Shown here piece by piece: positions 50,724 through 62,868 of a DNA stretch of 64,000 nt; position 1 is the first letter of the stretch; each line of letters opens with the position of its first letter. The notes below the pieces were generated by a model. The model worked only from the letters and a program-made list of their open reading frames with translations, was not told the origin of the DNA and made no database searches. Made by a program: the position numbers and the translations under genes. The DNA comes from Annona cherimola (lineage: Eukaryota > Streptophyta > Magnoliopsida > Magnoliales > Annonaceae). The stretch is taken from positions 51,632,012-51,696,011 of the forward strand of contig CM059971.1 of the NCBI GenBank assembly GCA_030490835.1, written 5' to 3'.

Positions 50724-51904
50724 TGATAACTCGTATTTATCATGGCCCATTTCAGACTTGATTTGTGCGTTAGTTCGAGAAATTAAGCTTAGTTTGCATT
50801 CATTTAGTTTAATTTTCATCTTTTTTGCATTTTAGGAGCATTATTTAGTTTTTAGGCATTTCTAGCATTATTTAGGCATTTTTAGTTCATTTAGTTAGTT
50901 TTTCCATCTTTAGCAGGAAGGACAGGACATATGAAGGCAAAGCGGGCGAGTTGAATGCAAGCTGAGGCAACCAGAGGCAGATGGATGGTGCCAAGACACT
51001 AACCATTGGCGCCCAGGCATCACCCTACGGGCCTTGGCCATTTTCAGCATACACAGCTTACAGCATGGCTTCCAGAGAGTTGGTGCCCAGGTGCCACTTC
51101 ATCCACATGAAACCCAAGTCAAACGATGTTGAAGCCACAAGTCAGGTATTGCCTCCAGGGAGTTGGCGCCTGGGCGCCAGGCATGATCAACCACAAGATG
51201 TAAATGAGAAGTTCCAAGCCAGAAAAGTCCAGGGAGTTGGCGCCTAGGCGCCAATACGCATCCGTACACGAATACTCCAGTGCGTAAGCTGCGCAAAAGG
51301 AAAATATATATAGTTCCTAGGGGTTCGCATGCAGGAGGAGGAAGGGAAGAGAGCCTAAGGACGAACAAAAGTGCAAGAGAAAGAGGAAATTAAGATCAAA
51401 GCCCGGATTAAAGAGAGGATTCAAGTCCAATTGGTGGAAACCGCTAGAAAATAGTTTTCTCTTATTCTTTCCAATTTTCTTTCTCTGCCTTTGTGGATAC
51501 ATTTTACATGGATGTATTGGATGTTAAGATCATGTCTTTGAACTAAACCTCCATTAGATGGATAGTTAGGATGATTTGAATTCTAAACTATATTATTTCT
51601 TGGTTCTTAGAATATTCAGGAATGAATAGTTGATTTTATATATGATTGTGTATGATTTACCTTGGCAAGTGTGGATTTAATACTTTTTACAAGATTAGCT
51701 ACTTTGTAAGATGATTTAATTGCTTGATTTATCATTGGAAGAGGAAAATCTTTGCCAGATTCATGTGCAAAGTATAGGTTGTTACCTTCATGTAAGGAGA
51801 GTTGTTTAACGGATAGGAATATACCGTTAAACCCTATGTAGTCATTATACAAGTTATAAACTTATCAATTTCACTTATTTAATGGCATGAGAACATAACA
51901 ATTA
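50724..51904 (+). repeat. Athila-type LTR, truncated copy
   Basis: Starts TGATAACTCG and follows 6503-8082 (GGAGCATTATTTAG, four GGCGCC-type palindromes at 51008-51250, the GTTAAACCCTATGTAGTCAT block at 51827). It stops at about 51904 where unrelated sequence begins; the last 400 bases of the LTR are missing. A TATA-like TATATATAG is at about 51306. Confidence 0.75.
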
Positions 51905-54681
51905 TGTGAAACCCCGAATTTTAAGCTTAATAAATATAGCTTGAAATCGTCTAAGGATAAAATCGAAAATTTCATAAAATGAAGGGCTCAGGTATAACCC
52001 ATATGGGAAATGAAAATTAGTGAAAAAATGATTAAGCGAAGTGGGATTAGCAATAATCGCGAAAAGACCAAATTGCAATTTTACAAAAGTGAGATTAAAT
52101 CATAAATTTAGAAAAGATGATTGATTGATAATTTTGACAAGAGTGGAGACAAAAAGGGGACTTAATGGGAATTTACAAAGGTTATATTTGAAATTTATAA
52201 GAAAATGGAGGATAATTTATGATCCTACAAAGATTAGCTATTAAAATGAATTTTTACAAATATTTTGGGAAGGAATTTCAAAATTTTGAACAATACTAAG
52301 TGAGACTGTTTAAATTTACGAACCTTATGGAAAAATAAAAATAAATGGAAAATTTAAGGCTAATTAGGGGCTCTAATTAAGGACTTATATTCATCCTCAT
52401 TGTTTTCATTAGATCTAAGCATTTATAACTCAGAATCACATAAAAATTTAATAGAAAGTACTTAATTATGTGCTCTCTAATCTAGACGGAACTGATTATG
52501 AAAAGTAGTTGACTAAATTGCCTAACTTGAGTGCATCAGAAAACGTGCCCAAGTGCAATTCATGCACAACCATGCACGTACAGGAGTTTACTTTAATATT
52601 TTGTTATTTTTATATAATTATTTAGTTAATTCATATCTTAATGTATATAAGATTGTTTGAGATGAAACTTTTGGAGCAAGCCTATTTTAATATACCCTAC
52701 ATAATGAATGGATTAAATTTTGAAAAATATGTCTACAAGTTTTTAAAAATGAAATTTTATGCCAAAATATGATTTTAATTAAGTTAAAATATGTACTTCG
52801 CTCCAATTGAGGTGAAATTTTATGGGTAAGCCTATTTTAATATGCCCAATTTAATGAAGGAATGAAATTTTCGAAAACATGTCTCCAAAATTTTAAAAAA
52901 GAGATTTTTATCAAAATATGAATTAGTTAATTAAAATAAAATAGAAATTTTTTCAAAATTCTAAAAGTTACATTTTGTGAGCAATTGGATATATATTAAT
53001 AAGAAAATTTTTCATAATATATAAGTGTATATGTAGGCAGTTATGAATTAATTTATTAATGCAAATAAAATAAAAAAAATTGCGTGAATGAACAAACGTG
53101 GACAGCTACATAAATGGTCAGTAATTACATGGGCATCTACATGTGAATAATAAAAAATCACATGAAGTGTTGGACCTCCCAAAAGAGGGCAGCTGTATTT
53201 ATTTAATTGCTGATTTTTTAAAAAAATCAACAGCTGTAATAATTTACAGCGGCAACTTGAGAGGGTTAAGAAATGAACCATGGTAAGACCATTTAATGCA
53301 TAGTATATAAAGGGGGCATGGTGGAGATATATGGCTGGACGTTAAAAAGGGTAGACGACGCTCAAGAGGGCAGATATATTGCTGAGCGATAATGGAAGAA
53401 AAGGAGTAGACAGTCCAAGCATTCAACAGGTTCCTATTTATTTATTTTCTTTTTCTTTTAATTGTTGCACATCCAAATATATTTTTAACTTCTGAAAATG
53501 CTGCTCGTTTAAGCATTTAATTTTTTTAAATAAAAATAAAAATACATGGACGTTCAAAAAGGTGCAAATGAACAAATTGAAAGGTTGGACGCAACTGCAT
53601 ATTATTATATATTTAAAAAAAATTCAGCAAAAGCAGATCATATACGTTGCTAAATTAATAGCGGAAAAGGAGCAATGGGCAATGCTGGATATGTTGCTTG
53701 CTGAACTTAATAGAGAGATGCTGCTGGACGTGAATATATTAGAGAATGAGAGATCATATACATATTGATGTTCGTTAATTGAAAGAAAGGGTTGGATAAG
53801 TGCTGAACGTAAATTGAAGGAGGAGGTTGTACACTAATAGATGTTGAACGTTCAAAGGGGCTGAATGTATTAGAGGTGGACGGCAACAGCATTTCAACCA
53901 TAAAATTGTTTCTGAAATGAAATGAATTATATGGGGAAAGCGTTGAACATATTATATATATAAATATATTTTTATATATATATTAGGCCTGTCTCTTTAA
54001 ATAATCTTGATTTATTGCTTTAAATCTGGAGGGTATGTCATATTAGAAACCAAAATATGAATGAGATAGTAAAAGAAGTAATTTTTATATGAAATTTTTT
54101 TCAAAATATCATTACATTATGATTAAGGAACTACCAAATTTTCAGATTAAAATATTAATTATGTCGCAAATTAAAAATCCAAGAAGATTAACTTAAACAG
54201 GGTAAAACGGGTGACAGAATCATCTTTAGTAAATGATTTTTAATATTTTTTGTAGATAGATGTTTGATCTAAAATTTTGATATGATATATAAGACTTCAT
54301 AATTATGACTATAAAAAAGTAAAAAATGATTTTTTGATGACATAAATATGGATTAAAATTAACGTGATTAGGGCTATCCCTAATTTCACAGCACCGTCTA
54401 GCACAGTTAAAATGCCAAAATAAATATATAATGATAATATTTATTTCTAAAATATTTATGAGGATTAATTCATGTAGTTATGGATGTATGATGGAAATTT
54501 CAGAGTTAAATACCACGATTTTATTTTAAATAAATATTTAAATAAATCAGTACGCCTGATTTCAGCAAATGAGGATAGTTTGAGAAATAATCAAAAAGAA
54601 ATATGAAACCTAAGTGGAAATGATCAAAATTCATATATTTGTTAGTTAAGAGTATAATAAAGGATTAAGGATAGAAAGGAT
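51905..54681 (+). repeat. probable chromovirus-type LTR, left part
   Basis: It begins TGTGAAACCCCGAA, a start typical of plant chromovirus LTRs, and has no ORFs of note. A TATA box TATATAAAG is at 53304-53312. A degenerate direct repeat of about 130 bp is at 52665-52930. A solo Sirevirus LTR interrupts it at 54682; a possible end TTACA is at 56699. Target duplications do not match exactly (AATTA versus AATCC), so the boundaries are uncertain. Confidence 0.4.
54677..54681 (+). repeat. target-site duplication AGGAT (left)
   Basis: Perfect partner of 56273-56277, flanking the solo LTR. Confidence 0.92.
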
Positions 54682-56272
54682 TGTTGGGTCCCGAATAGAT
54701 GGCAAAACCCAAGAGGGGAGGGGTGAATTGGGTTCTTAAAAATTTCTTTGGTAACTTAAAAACTTAACCCCTTGTAGAATTAATCCCCTTGAATGAAGAA
54801 ACTGAATGGAAAGCAAAGTAATAAAGAGAGCAGAAATAAAAGCAAGTAGACAAGGATTTTATAGTGGTTCGGGCAACCTCCCTACTCCACTCTTCCAAGC
54901 TCACACTCCTTGTGACTTGGGTTCCACTATTGTATTCCGCGAATACAACTAGAGCCTCTTGCTCTCTTCTAGATTTTAGCTCTAGGGGGCATATACAACC
55001 AGAGCCTCTTGCTCTCTTCTAGATTCTAGCTCTAGGGGGCATCAAACACTTAGCACAAGTAGGTGATGAGTCACACTCCAATCACACACTACTTTGCTAT
55101 CACTTGATCTTAGCTACCCAAGCTAAATCAAGTTCAATACAAACAAATAATCAATGAAAGTAAACTACACTTTACAGGTGTGTAGAAACGATTTAGCGCA
55201 GGGAAGAACTTGTAGATGATGGCTTTGAAGTTTCTGAATGTAGCTCTTGCAAATTGAAGCACAATTCTTCCTCTCTTGATTGGCTTGATCACTTTAATGC
55301 TCTTGTAGATAGGAGTTATGCTCACTTAATGTTTTCCAACTACTTCCCTCGTCCACCATGAATGCTATTTATAATTTTGGAGGGATTCCGAACGTTAGAA
55401 GGTAGGTGGCGCGCATTTAATGCGCCAACGTTCGAATTAATTCCGACCGTTGCGACCCAAGTCGCATGTGGAGTCGACTTCGTGTGCGACTCCAGTTCTT
55501 CAGATTTCCAAGTCCGAGTCTGGGTCAACTTGGCCTTCAGTCCTCAACTCAAGTCGATCCTGGAGTCGACTTGGGTTGCGACTTGGCGTGGTCTTTTGCA
55601 AGAACACCTTGATCTTTTTGAATTGGCTTGTACTTTGTTAAATTGGTCTTCATGACTTGGATATTTCTTCATTTAGAATAAGCTTGAAGATTAGCTTTGG
55701 ACTTGATAGACTTGATTTGAACTTTGAATATAAATCTTAGCTTTTGATCTTCAAGAAACTTCAGTTGCTTTTTGAGAATGAACTTTGCATCTTATTTGGA
55801 TTTGATAAATTCCAAATGGATCCTTGGAATAAGATTGAAACTTCAATCTTCAAGTCTGAACTCCTCAAGTCGAAGTTGGAGTCGACCTCGTCTGCGACTT
55901 CGCCCAAGTCGCACCTGGAGTCGACTTCGCCTGCGACTTCGTCATGTCCGTTTCCACTTTTTCAACTCTGGATTCTTGAAGTCGATGCTGGAGTCGACTT
56001 CGTCTGCGACTTGGTTTCCTAAGTCGCACCTGGAGTCGACTTGGCCTGCGACTTCACTTGTTCTTCTCCCCTTTTCAGCTCTGGACAGATTTGACTTCTT
56101 GAAGTCGATCTTGGAGTCGACTTGGTATACGACTTGGCTTCCATACTTGATTTTCTTCAAATGAATATTCCTTAAACATTTCCACAAACTTGTTAGTAGC
56201 CAAGACTTACTCAAATTTAGTTTGTTAATCATCAAAACATAGATTTAGCTAGTTTTCCACATATTTCCAACA
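54682..56272 (-). repeat. Sirevirus solo LTR (1591 bp, minus strand)
   Basis: Starts TGTTGGGTCCCG and ends TTTCCAACA, with perfect 5-bp flanks AGGAT. It carries GTCGAC motif arrays at 55450-55600 and 55865-56130, two copies of the 51-bp unit near 54950-55045, and a TATA at 55365-55374. No internal sequence remains, so it arose by LTR-LTR recombination. Confidence 0.93.
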
Positions 56273-56277
56273 AGGAT

Positions 56278-56726
56278 GATTAATAATTGATGATATTATA
56301 TATATATGGAATTAATGGATAAATAAGAAGATGGAACATAATAAAAATAAGAAGAGAAGGGCTATTTTGGAATTTAATAATAAGCAAATTTTAAATGGAA
56401 TTTATTTTCATTATAATGTGTAAACAAGGTTTACAAAAAGGGTACAAATTTATGATCACTAAGTAAGTGATTAAGTACCTAAGATATGATTTTAGAAAAT
56501 ATAGATGAGGGTAAAATGTAATATATAGGGCTGTTTGAGGGAAATTACAAAAATTATAAAAAGTTTAGACCCAAATTATAAGCCCATACCCTTAAGCAAA
56601 TATCTTGAGAGATTTTCTCAAATAATATGTCAATTATAGGAAACAATGCTAAGTATAAAACGCTAAAATCCAAGATGTTGGATTTAGCTAAGTATTACAA
56701 ATCCTAAGTAAGATTTGGAAAATTAT
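56278..56726 (+). repeat. probable chromovirus-type LTR, right part
   Basis: AT-rich non-coding sequence, continuous in character with 51905-54681. It ends near GTATTACA at 56699, after which about 27 unassigned bases lead to the next Sirevirus LTR. Confidence 0.35.
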
Positions 56727-57355
56727 GTTGGAAACAATAGTTAAAACAAAACAAAATTGACCAAAGCATAAGTTTTGATGATTAACAAATTCAAATTTGA
56801 GTATAAATTGATTACTAATGAGTGTGATGAATGTCTTAAGGAATGAAAATCAGCCAAGTCGATTCCCAAGTCGGCTCGGACTTCGACTTAGGGCGAAGTC
56901 GATCTCGAAGTCGACTCCACATTCGACTTCAACATGTACCTGATGGACAGATTTGAATTTGGAAGGTGAACAGCTGAAGTCGCAGTCGAAGTCGACTCCA
57001 TTTGCGACTTGGAAGCCAAGTCGCAGACGAAGTCGACTCCAGTATCGACTTGAAGATACACATTTCCTTCCTCGTCATCGACTTGAAGATACACATTTCC
57101 TTCCAGTGTTGATTTTGAGACAGAACATTCCGAAGTCGCAGTCGAAGTCGACTCCATCATGCGACTTGGGCGAAGTCGCAGACGAAGTCGACCCCAAGAT
57201 CGACTTGAATTTCTCAAGTCCAAGTCAAAAGGTCAAGCTCATTTCAAGATGAAGACAACTCAAGATATGAAGACTAATATAATTTTAAAGCGAGCAAGAT
57301 ACATGAATTCATTCCAAATCAAAGAAGATTTGACCATACAAGTTTTCAAGTTCTC
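56727..57355 (+). repeat. Sirevirus LTR, 5' 629 bp, cut by the young Athila-like element
   Basis: Starts TGTTGGAAACAATAG as at 3697 and carries GTCGACTCC arrays at 56865-57210. It includes a local duplication of CATCGACTTGAAGATACACA near 57040-57100. The continuation lies beyond the window. Confidence 0.85.
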
Positions 57356-59107
57356 TGATAAGTCTAAAAATTTTCATTTAATTTCATATTAAATTCACAC
57401 CGTTAAGTATTAAACGTTAATTAAATGCATGTTTTAAGTGGAATTTCATGAAAAACATATTTTTAATAGAATATTTGATTTTGCTATAAAAACGGGTCAT
57501 TTTGCAACATTCTTGAAAAAATAAAATTATGACTCAATCCCTTAGAAAATTTTAAAATATGCATTAACGTATTAAGATAATTCGGACAAATTTATAGAAT
57601 GATTAAACAGGGTAAAATATATATATTTATAAAATATGGGTTGAAGTGGACTATTATGTAATCTTAAAATAAAATTATATAAATGAATATTAAAAAGAAT
57701 CCAAAATGAAAAATACGAAATATCTGTAGAATGTCAAAATTATTTGGGTAATATTTTCATTTTCATTTTTTTTTGTAAAATAGGTGCGAGTGAGCGTGGA
57801 TCGCCGGAGCACCTGTTATGGTGCTCCATCTTCCCCAAAATGACGAACAACCCAACTCCGTCCCCACCGGCAGCAGCAGCACTTGCGCCACCTCCAAGCA
57901 GCCGATCCAAGCAGCTCCGGCCTGCATCTTCGTCCAAATCCGGCCAAAGCCCCAACCGAGAAACTATTTCGAGCGGCATATATTTTCGGCAGCAGCTCCA
58001 TCTTCCCCAAATCGATCTTCCCAATCCAGCTTCGGCCAGCCTCCATTTCTAAACGCCCAAACCTGCAGTCAAAACAGCAGTGCCGTTCTCAAGCAGCTGC
58101 CAACCAGAAAATAACCGAACGGCATAAATGGCTGCAAATCTCGATCAAGCAGCCATTGCGACCCATCTTCTTCGTCCAAGCCAGCACTGTCAACCATCTT
58201 GGATCTTCCCAAATGACAGAAAATCACAACCAAGCCACCGGCCAATCAGCTTCCATTCTCTCCGGGCAACTATTAAAATCCAACCAGAAATAAAAATCTT
58301 TAACCGTAAATCATCCAGGTAGCGAACGGCAGCTTCATTTCCATTTTTTTTTTCTCGAGCACTTAGCCATTTTACGGCAACAATCCACCTCCATTCCGTA
58401 CCCGTGCTGGTCCACCCTGTTCGGATTTAAAAAAAATAGAACCCAGAAAAATCCAGTTGCCCTGCTGCCATTCCCAAAGGCAAACCTATTTCTCGTTCAC
58501 CTCAAATCGTTTGAAGCTAGCAGCTGCGTCGGAATGCTCCGGCGCTCGGTGCTCGTCGTCATCGGCGACCGACCCTGCGCATCGACCATCAGTTCCGCCC
58601 ACCTCCATCAATTCTGCAGAAACTCTTCCCCATCCATTTTCCACAAAACAGCAGCCGCGATCCAGCCGTGAACCAGAAAATTCGAGCAGCCATTCATCAT
58701 TTCACCCAAATCCAATCAACCGAAGACAACGACCATTTGGGCAGCACGTCACCAGCGGCAGAAAAAGCACGGCAACCAGCTTTGATATTAGCAAGCATCC
58801 CTTTCCTTCCCCAATCGGCAACTGCAAATTGCTGCAAATCGGAAATTCCAGATTTCAAGCACCGATTCAGGCAGTAGAACCGAATGCATCGCAGCCATGA
58901 TTCTGTTTCACCTCCAAGCCGTTTGGCAAAATCCAAGTTGAAAGTGAAATCGGCAGATGGAAACCCAAGCATGCTAGCACCAGAAGCAGAGAACCAACGT
59001 GAGGCAGCCAAGGCAGGCGACGGGATGAGAATCCCACATCGAAAGCCATAAGGGAGGGAGGGCCCCTCCACTCATCCCAACACACCCCATACCCCACTTC
59101 TCCCCTT

Positions 59108-59166
59108 GGGTGGGACCCATTTTGTGGGACCCATAGCAAGTGGGTGGGACCCATTTTGTGGGACCC
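59108..59166 (+). promoter_or_regulatory. GGGACCC repeat pair upstream of a TATA-like site
   Basis: A perfect 25-bp direct repeat (59108-59132 and 59142-59166) holds GGGTGGGACCC and GTGGGACCC. CAATAAAAG follows at about 59190. It is a candidate U3 element. Confidence 0.45.
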
Positions 59167-59449
59167 GTAGTGAGAAGGTGGGGCCAAGCAATAAAAGTTT
59201 TCATTACGTGGAGATTCGCTGTTTACGGGTGATGTAAATTTTATTTTCCGCTTTATAGTTAGTATAAATTTGTAGTTGTTAAATTTTAATTTGTAGTTTT
59301 AATTTTTACTGCTGTATTTTCTGCTTTGTAATTGTTAGATTAAACTTAATGTAATTCGCTTTTCTGTTTTAATAGTAGAATTTAATTGCTTCTATTGCTT
59401 TCTTAGAATAGTTTTAATTGTGTTGTTAATTAGTTAATTTCTTTTAGCT

Positions 59450-59690
59450 TCTTGCCTCTATTTCTTTTATGCTCAAATCTTTTCTCTTCTTTCTTTCTCT
59501 TTCTAATTTCTTTCTTTTTCTCTCTCTTCTCTCTTCTATTTTCTTTTTTTTCTCTCTTCTTTTCCTCTCTTTTCTTTTTCTCTCTCTTTCTCTCTCTTCT
59601 TTTCTCTCTCTTCTCTCTTTCTCTCTCTCTCTCTCTTCTCTCTTCTCTCTTTCTCTTTCTCTCTCTTCTATATACCCTTTCTTTCTCTTA
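59450..59690 (+). repeat. polypyrimidine tract in R/U5
   Basis: About 240 bases of TTTCTCTCT-type sequence. The apparent Leu/Phe/Ser-rich open frames here are low-complexity artefacts. Confidence 0.85.
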
Positions 59691-59854
59691 AAAACAATTC
59701 AAAACTACATCGCCTCTCTGTGGATTCGACCCGACTCACCATTATTCTACACTATCACTCGTATAGTGGTAGCTTTAATGTGTTTCGGTTAAATTAAATT
59801 AAACTGGTGATCACAGTGCTCTTAACGACAAGCACTTGGTTCGCATCAAGTTTT

Positions 59855-59872
59855 TGGCGCCGTTGCCGGGGA
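59855..59872 (+). other. primer binding site, Athila type
   Basis: TGGCGCCGTTGCCGGGGA lies six bases after the LTR end. This form is widely reported for Athila/Calypso elements, usually assigned to tRNA-Asp; I did not verify the tRNA. Confidence 0.85.
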
Positions 59873-60025
59873 GGCGTATTGAGGTTTGAATTGTTTTATT
59901 AGTTGTTTTAAATTTCCTTTACTTGCTTTCAATAGTATAATTTTTACTGCTTTATTTACCTGCTTTCTTTACTTATTGCACTTGAACTTTAGATCACCAA
60001 TTTCGATTCTTTCCTGCTTTAAAAA

Positions 60026-60056
<31 letters not shown>

Positions 60057-60075
60057 ATAAAACTAAAATTAAAGA

Positions 60076-61749
60076 ATGGACATGAACTTTATTGATCAGC
60101 GGTTAGGTAAGTTGGAAGAATTAAACCAAAAGCTTAATGATTTACTTGCCTATCAAAACTCAAACAGTTCATTCGTAAATACATCGATTCCTTTTCAAAC
60201 GACATATTCTAATGAAACTCAATTTTTACCATATCAAGCGCGAGTGCAAAATTTTCATAAGTTCCATACACCTGATTATAATTCATTTTCACATACACAT
60301 AACTCAGAATGGATGAGTTGTCCTAATACTTCTTGGACAAATCAACAAATGCAACCTTACCCTCCATATCTACAAATCCAGTGGCCACCTGAGCAAAGCC
60401 AATTTTCAAATTATCAATATCAATCTAATCATTATGAAAATACATATGGGCCATCTGCATATCCTGAAGAAAATTTTTCATCACCTCAACCTATTAACCA
60501 ATCTTTTCATCAAACATATAATTATGATGAGAAATTTGAAAACATGCAAAATATTATTCTCAATGGCTTTGAAAACATAGTAAATAAATTTGCAGAGTGC
60601 GTAAATCGAGTTGAACATTATAAAAATATGTATTTGCAAAACTGCTGCCCACAAGAGGACTTTTCAAATTTTTCATTAGAGCAAGAAGATTATCAACAAC
60701 CTCCTCACTTAGATGATGTAGAGGGAGGATTCGAAAGATTAGATCAACAATTCCTTTCCGACCAACAGTTATTTTCTAAGACAACAGATCATACTGACCA
60801 AATTGATAATCTTGTTGATCATTCGAATTTTCAAATTCAATTAGATTCAATACCATTGGAAAGTCCATATTTTGAAAACGACTTAGCATTTCCAAATGCT
60901 TTAGAAGCTGAATCCCTTAACGAACAAATGCTAAGTCAAAAGAAAGATAATTTGAAAATAAATGATGAATATATTGTAGAAACATTATGTGGAGAGGAAC
61001 CTAATGAATCAACTATCACTCCAATAAATCATTTCGATTATCAAACTCAATCAGATCAATTACTATCAGAAAATCTATTGTCTGAAAATTTGGTAATAAT
61101 TACAACATTATGTAGTGATGGTTTCTCAGATCGTAAACTCAATGAGAATTCCTCTCTTCATAATCAAGAAAATATTATAGAAAATAATGAAAAATTAATT
61201 AATGATAAATTTGAAGAAGATAAAAATCAAGAAAATATTGAGGAGATTGATAATAGGTTTCAAATGAATGATATAGATCATAGCCAAATTGATGGTGAGG
61301 TGAGAAATAAAGAGTTTATTGAGGATAAGTTGGGGGGAGATGAAAATGAAATTATTGATGAAAATTTTAAGAAGTACATACCTGCTATTTCAAGTACTTT
61401 TAAAGATGAGCTCATTAGCATAGATGAATTAATGAAAAAGGAAGAGATGATGCAAATATTTAAACAGGTTCAAGTTAAAATTTCGCTCTTTGATGTTATT
61501 CAGTATATTCCAAATTATAGTCAATTTCTCCAAGAGCGTTGTATTCAAATGGAATCCTGTTTAACCCAAAATAAAAGCATGCTCTCATTTGGTAACAGTT
61601 CAATAAATAATTTAGATCAAATTGAAGAATGCTACATATTGGACATCATTGATAACTCATTAATCTTTACAAATCTTGAGCATGAACATATGAAAATGAT
61701 AAATAATCTACATAGTGTTAAGAATTTTAATAAAGCAGGAATTGGATAA
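60076..61749 (+). CDS. single ORF of the Athila-like element, 557 residues, function unknown
   Basis: An intact frame from the ATG at 60076 (a TAA microsatellite lies just upstream). The N-terminus (FIDQRLGKLEELNQKLNDLL) may form a short coiled coil. Residues about 40-150 are rich in Asn, Gln, Tyr, Pro and Ser. A short region near 155-190 (NIILNGFENIVNKFAECVNR) looks helical. The rest is acidic, Asn/Glu/Asp-rich and low in complexity. I see no capsid domain, zinc knuckle, protease or RT. It may be a divergent gag or RNA-binding packaging protein; this is inference. The intact frame in a young insertion suggests that it is needed for mobility. Confidence 0.65.
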   Translation: MDMNFIDQRLGKLEELNQKLNDLLAYQNSNSSFVNTSIPFQTTYSNETQFLPYQARVQNFHKFHTPDYNSFSHTHNSEWMSCPNTSWTNQQMQPYPPYLQIQWPPEQSQFSNYQYQSNHYENTYGPSAYPEENFSSPQPINQSFHQTYNYDEKFENMQNIILNGFENIVNKFAECVNRVEHYKNMYLQNCCPQEDFSNFSLEQEDYQQPPHLDDVEGGFERLDQQFLSDQQLFSKTTDHTDQIDNLVDHSNFQIQLDSIPLESPYFENDLAFPNALEAESLNEQMLSQKKDNLKINDEYIVETLCGEEPNESTITPINHFDYQTQSDQLLSENLLSENLVIITTLCSDGFSDRKLNENSSLHNQENIIENNEKLINDKFEEDKNQENIEEIDNRFQMNDIDHSQIDGEVRNKEFIEDKLGGDENEIIDENFKKYIPAISSTFKDELISIDELMKKEEMMQIFKQVQVKISLFDVIQYIPNYSQFLQERCIQMESCLTQNKSMLSFGNSSINNLDQIEECYILDIIDNSLIFTNLEHEHMKMINNLHSVKNFNKAGIG

Positions 61750-61792
61750 CATTAAACATTATGTCTGGCTGAAGACGTAAAACTTAGCGCTG

Positions 61793-61810
61793 GTTGGGAG
61801 GCAACCCAAC
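61793..61810 (+). other. conserved hairpin after the ORF
   Basis: GTTGGGAGGCAACCCAAC forms a six-base-pair stem. It is preceded by AAACTTAGCGCTG. The AGCGCT plus GGGAGGCAACCC block is familiar from the 3' part of many Athila/Tat-like elements. It lies 43 bases after the stop. Confidence 0.6.
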
Positions 61811-61961
61811 ATGTGTATATATATACCTTTGCTTTTCTTTTTGTAGGAGAAAGCTGTAGCAAATTAATCAGATCCTTACACCACAGGTTGTCTCTTTCCC
61901 TGCTATCTTATTTTCATGAATTTATATATTTTGTGCATATTTATTAAAGATAGCTCTATTC

Positions 61962-61977
61962 AAGTTGGGGGGGGGGG
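61962..61977 (+). other. internal polypurine-like tract
   Basis: AAGTT followed by 11 G. It resembles the terminal tract AAGTTGGGGGGTG before the 3' LTR and may be a second plus-strand primer. Confidence 0.4.
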
Positions 61978-62327
61978 TCTGGTTTGCTTAACGTGATTTA
62001 TTTAAAAATATATATAATATAAAATAAAAATTTAAAAAAAAATTAATAAGAAAAAAAAAATTCTAGAAAATATCCAAAAAAAAAATAGAGATAAATCAAA
62101 GTGCACTTGCTATGCTTGGTAGTAAGTGAAGAAGCAAACTGTATTTAGTTATATTTGTAAAAATATTTTCATGGTATTTTCAAAATTTTTTATTAGCACT
62201 AATTGCACTTACACAACAATGAACCATGTGGGCACCATGATAATATAATTTTTTTTTCTCTCATCTAAGCAAGTAACATTTAATATCATTGCAATTGATA
62301 GTTGCTAGTTAAAATATACCTATTGTA

Positions 62328-62545
62328 GATCCCCAGATACCCTGAAATATGGTGAGGGGAGAGTAAAATAAAAAAATAAAAAAATAAAAAAATAAAAAAA
62401 AATCCCTAGATATCCTGAAATATGGTGAGGGGAAAATAAAAATAAAATAAAATAAAAAGAGAAAAAAAGAGAAAAAAAAGAGAAAAAAAAGAGAAAATCC
62501 CTAGATATCCTGAAATATGGTGAGGGGAAGAAAAAAAAATAAAAA
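62328..62545 (+). repeat. three-copy repeat with A-rich spacers
   Basis: GATATCCTGAAATATGGTGA, followed by GGGG, recurs three times (about 62333, 62408, 62504), separated by A-rich spacers such as (AATAAAA)n. Non-coding. Confidence 0.85.
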
Positions 62546-62856
62546 AAAATAAAATTATTAACTGTCACTATCATAATTTTGATACAAATGTTGCTTAGAT
62601 TGGATGAGTTGAAAATGACTTATTTATCAAATGCCCATTTGTTCATTAAAACACAAATACACGTGCTATATACTCTTTTATGCATCATGAGATATTTTTA
62701 CTCATATTTACTAAAGAAAATTTTCTTCTAAAGCTTACTATCATTATTAGCAATGCACCTAGATTTTTATCAAAATTAGTAGTACACCATAAAAAAAAAG
62801 GAGGAAAAGAAGATTATATTAAACTATTTCCATTGCTAAGGGACTAGCAATGTTTA

Positions 62857-62868
62857 AGTTGGGGGGTG
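62857..62868 (+). other. polypurine tract of 3' LTR
   Basis: AGTTGGGGGGTG abuts the TGATAAG start of the 3' LTR. Confidence 0.8.

Larger units (their letters stand above)
57356..59848 (+). repeat. 5' LTR (2493 bp)
   Basis: Starts TGATAAGTC, ends TTCGCATCA. It has a sharp change from AT-rich (to about 57780) to GC-rich with long open frames on both strands (57785-58950). A 25-bp direct repeat and a CAATAAAAG site follow near 59108-59197, then a pyrimidine tract at 59450-59690. Confidence 0.92.

Noticed and set aside
51900..56726. AATTA at 51900-51904 and 56722-56726 as a target duplication of the chromovirus-type LTR
   Set aside because: The sequence before the right copy does not end in CA, and the better LTR end (TTACA at 56699) is followed by a different 5-mer.
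59452..59792. Membrane-like Leu/Phe/Ser-rich proteins
   Set aside because: They are translations of a TTTCTC polypyrimidine tract.
62320..62574. Phe-rich minus-strand ORF
   Set aside because: Translation of an A-rich tandem repeat on the other strand.
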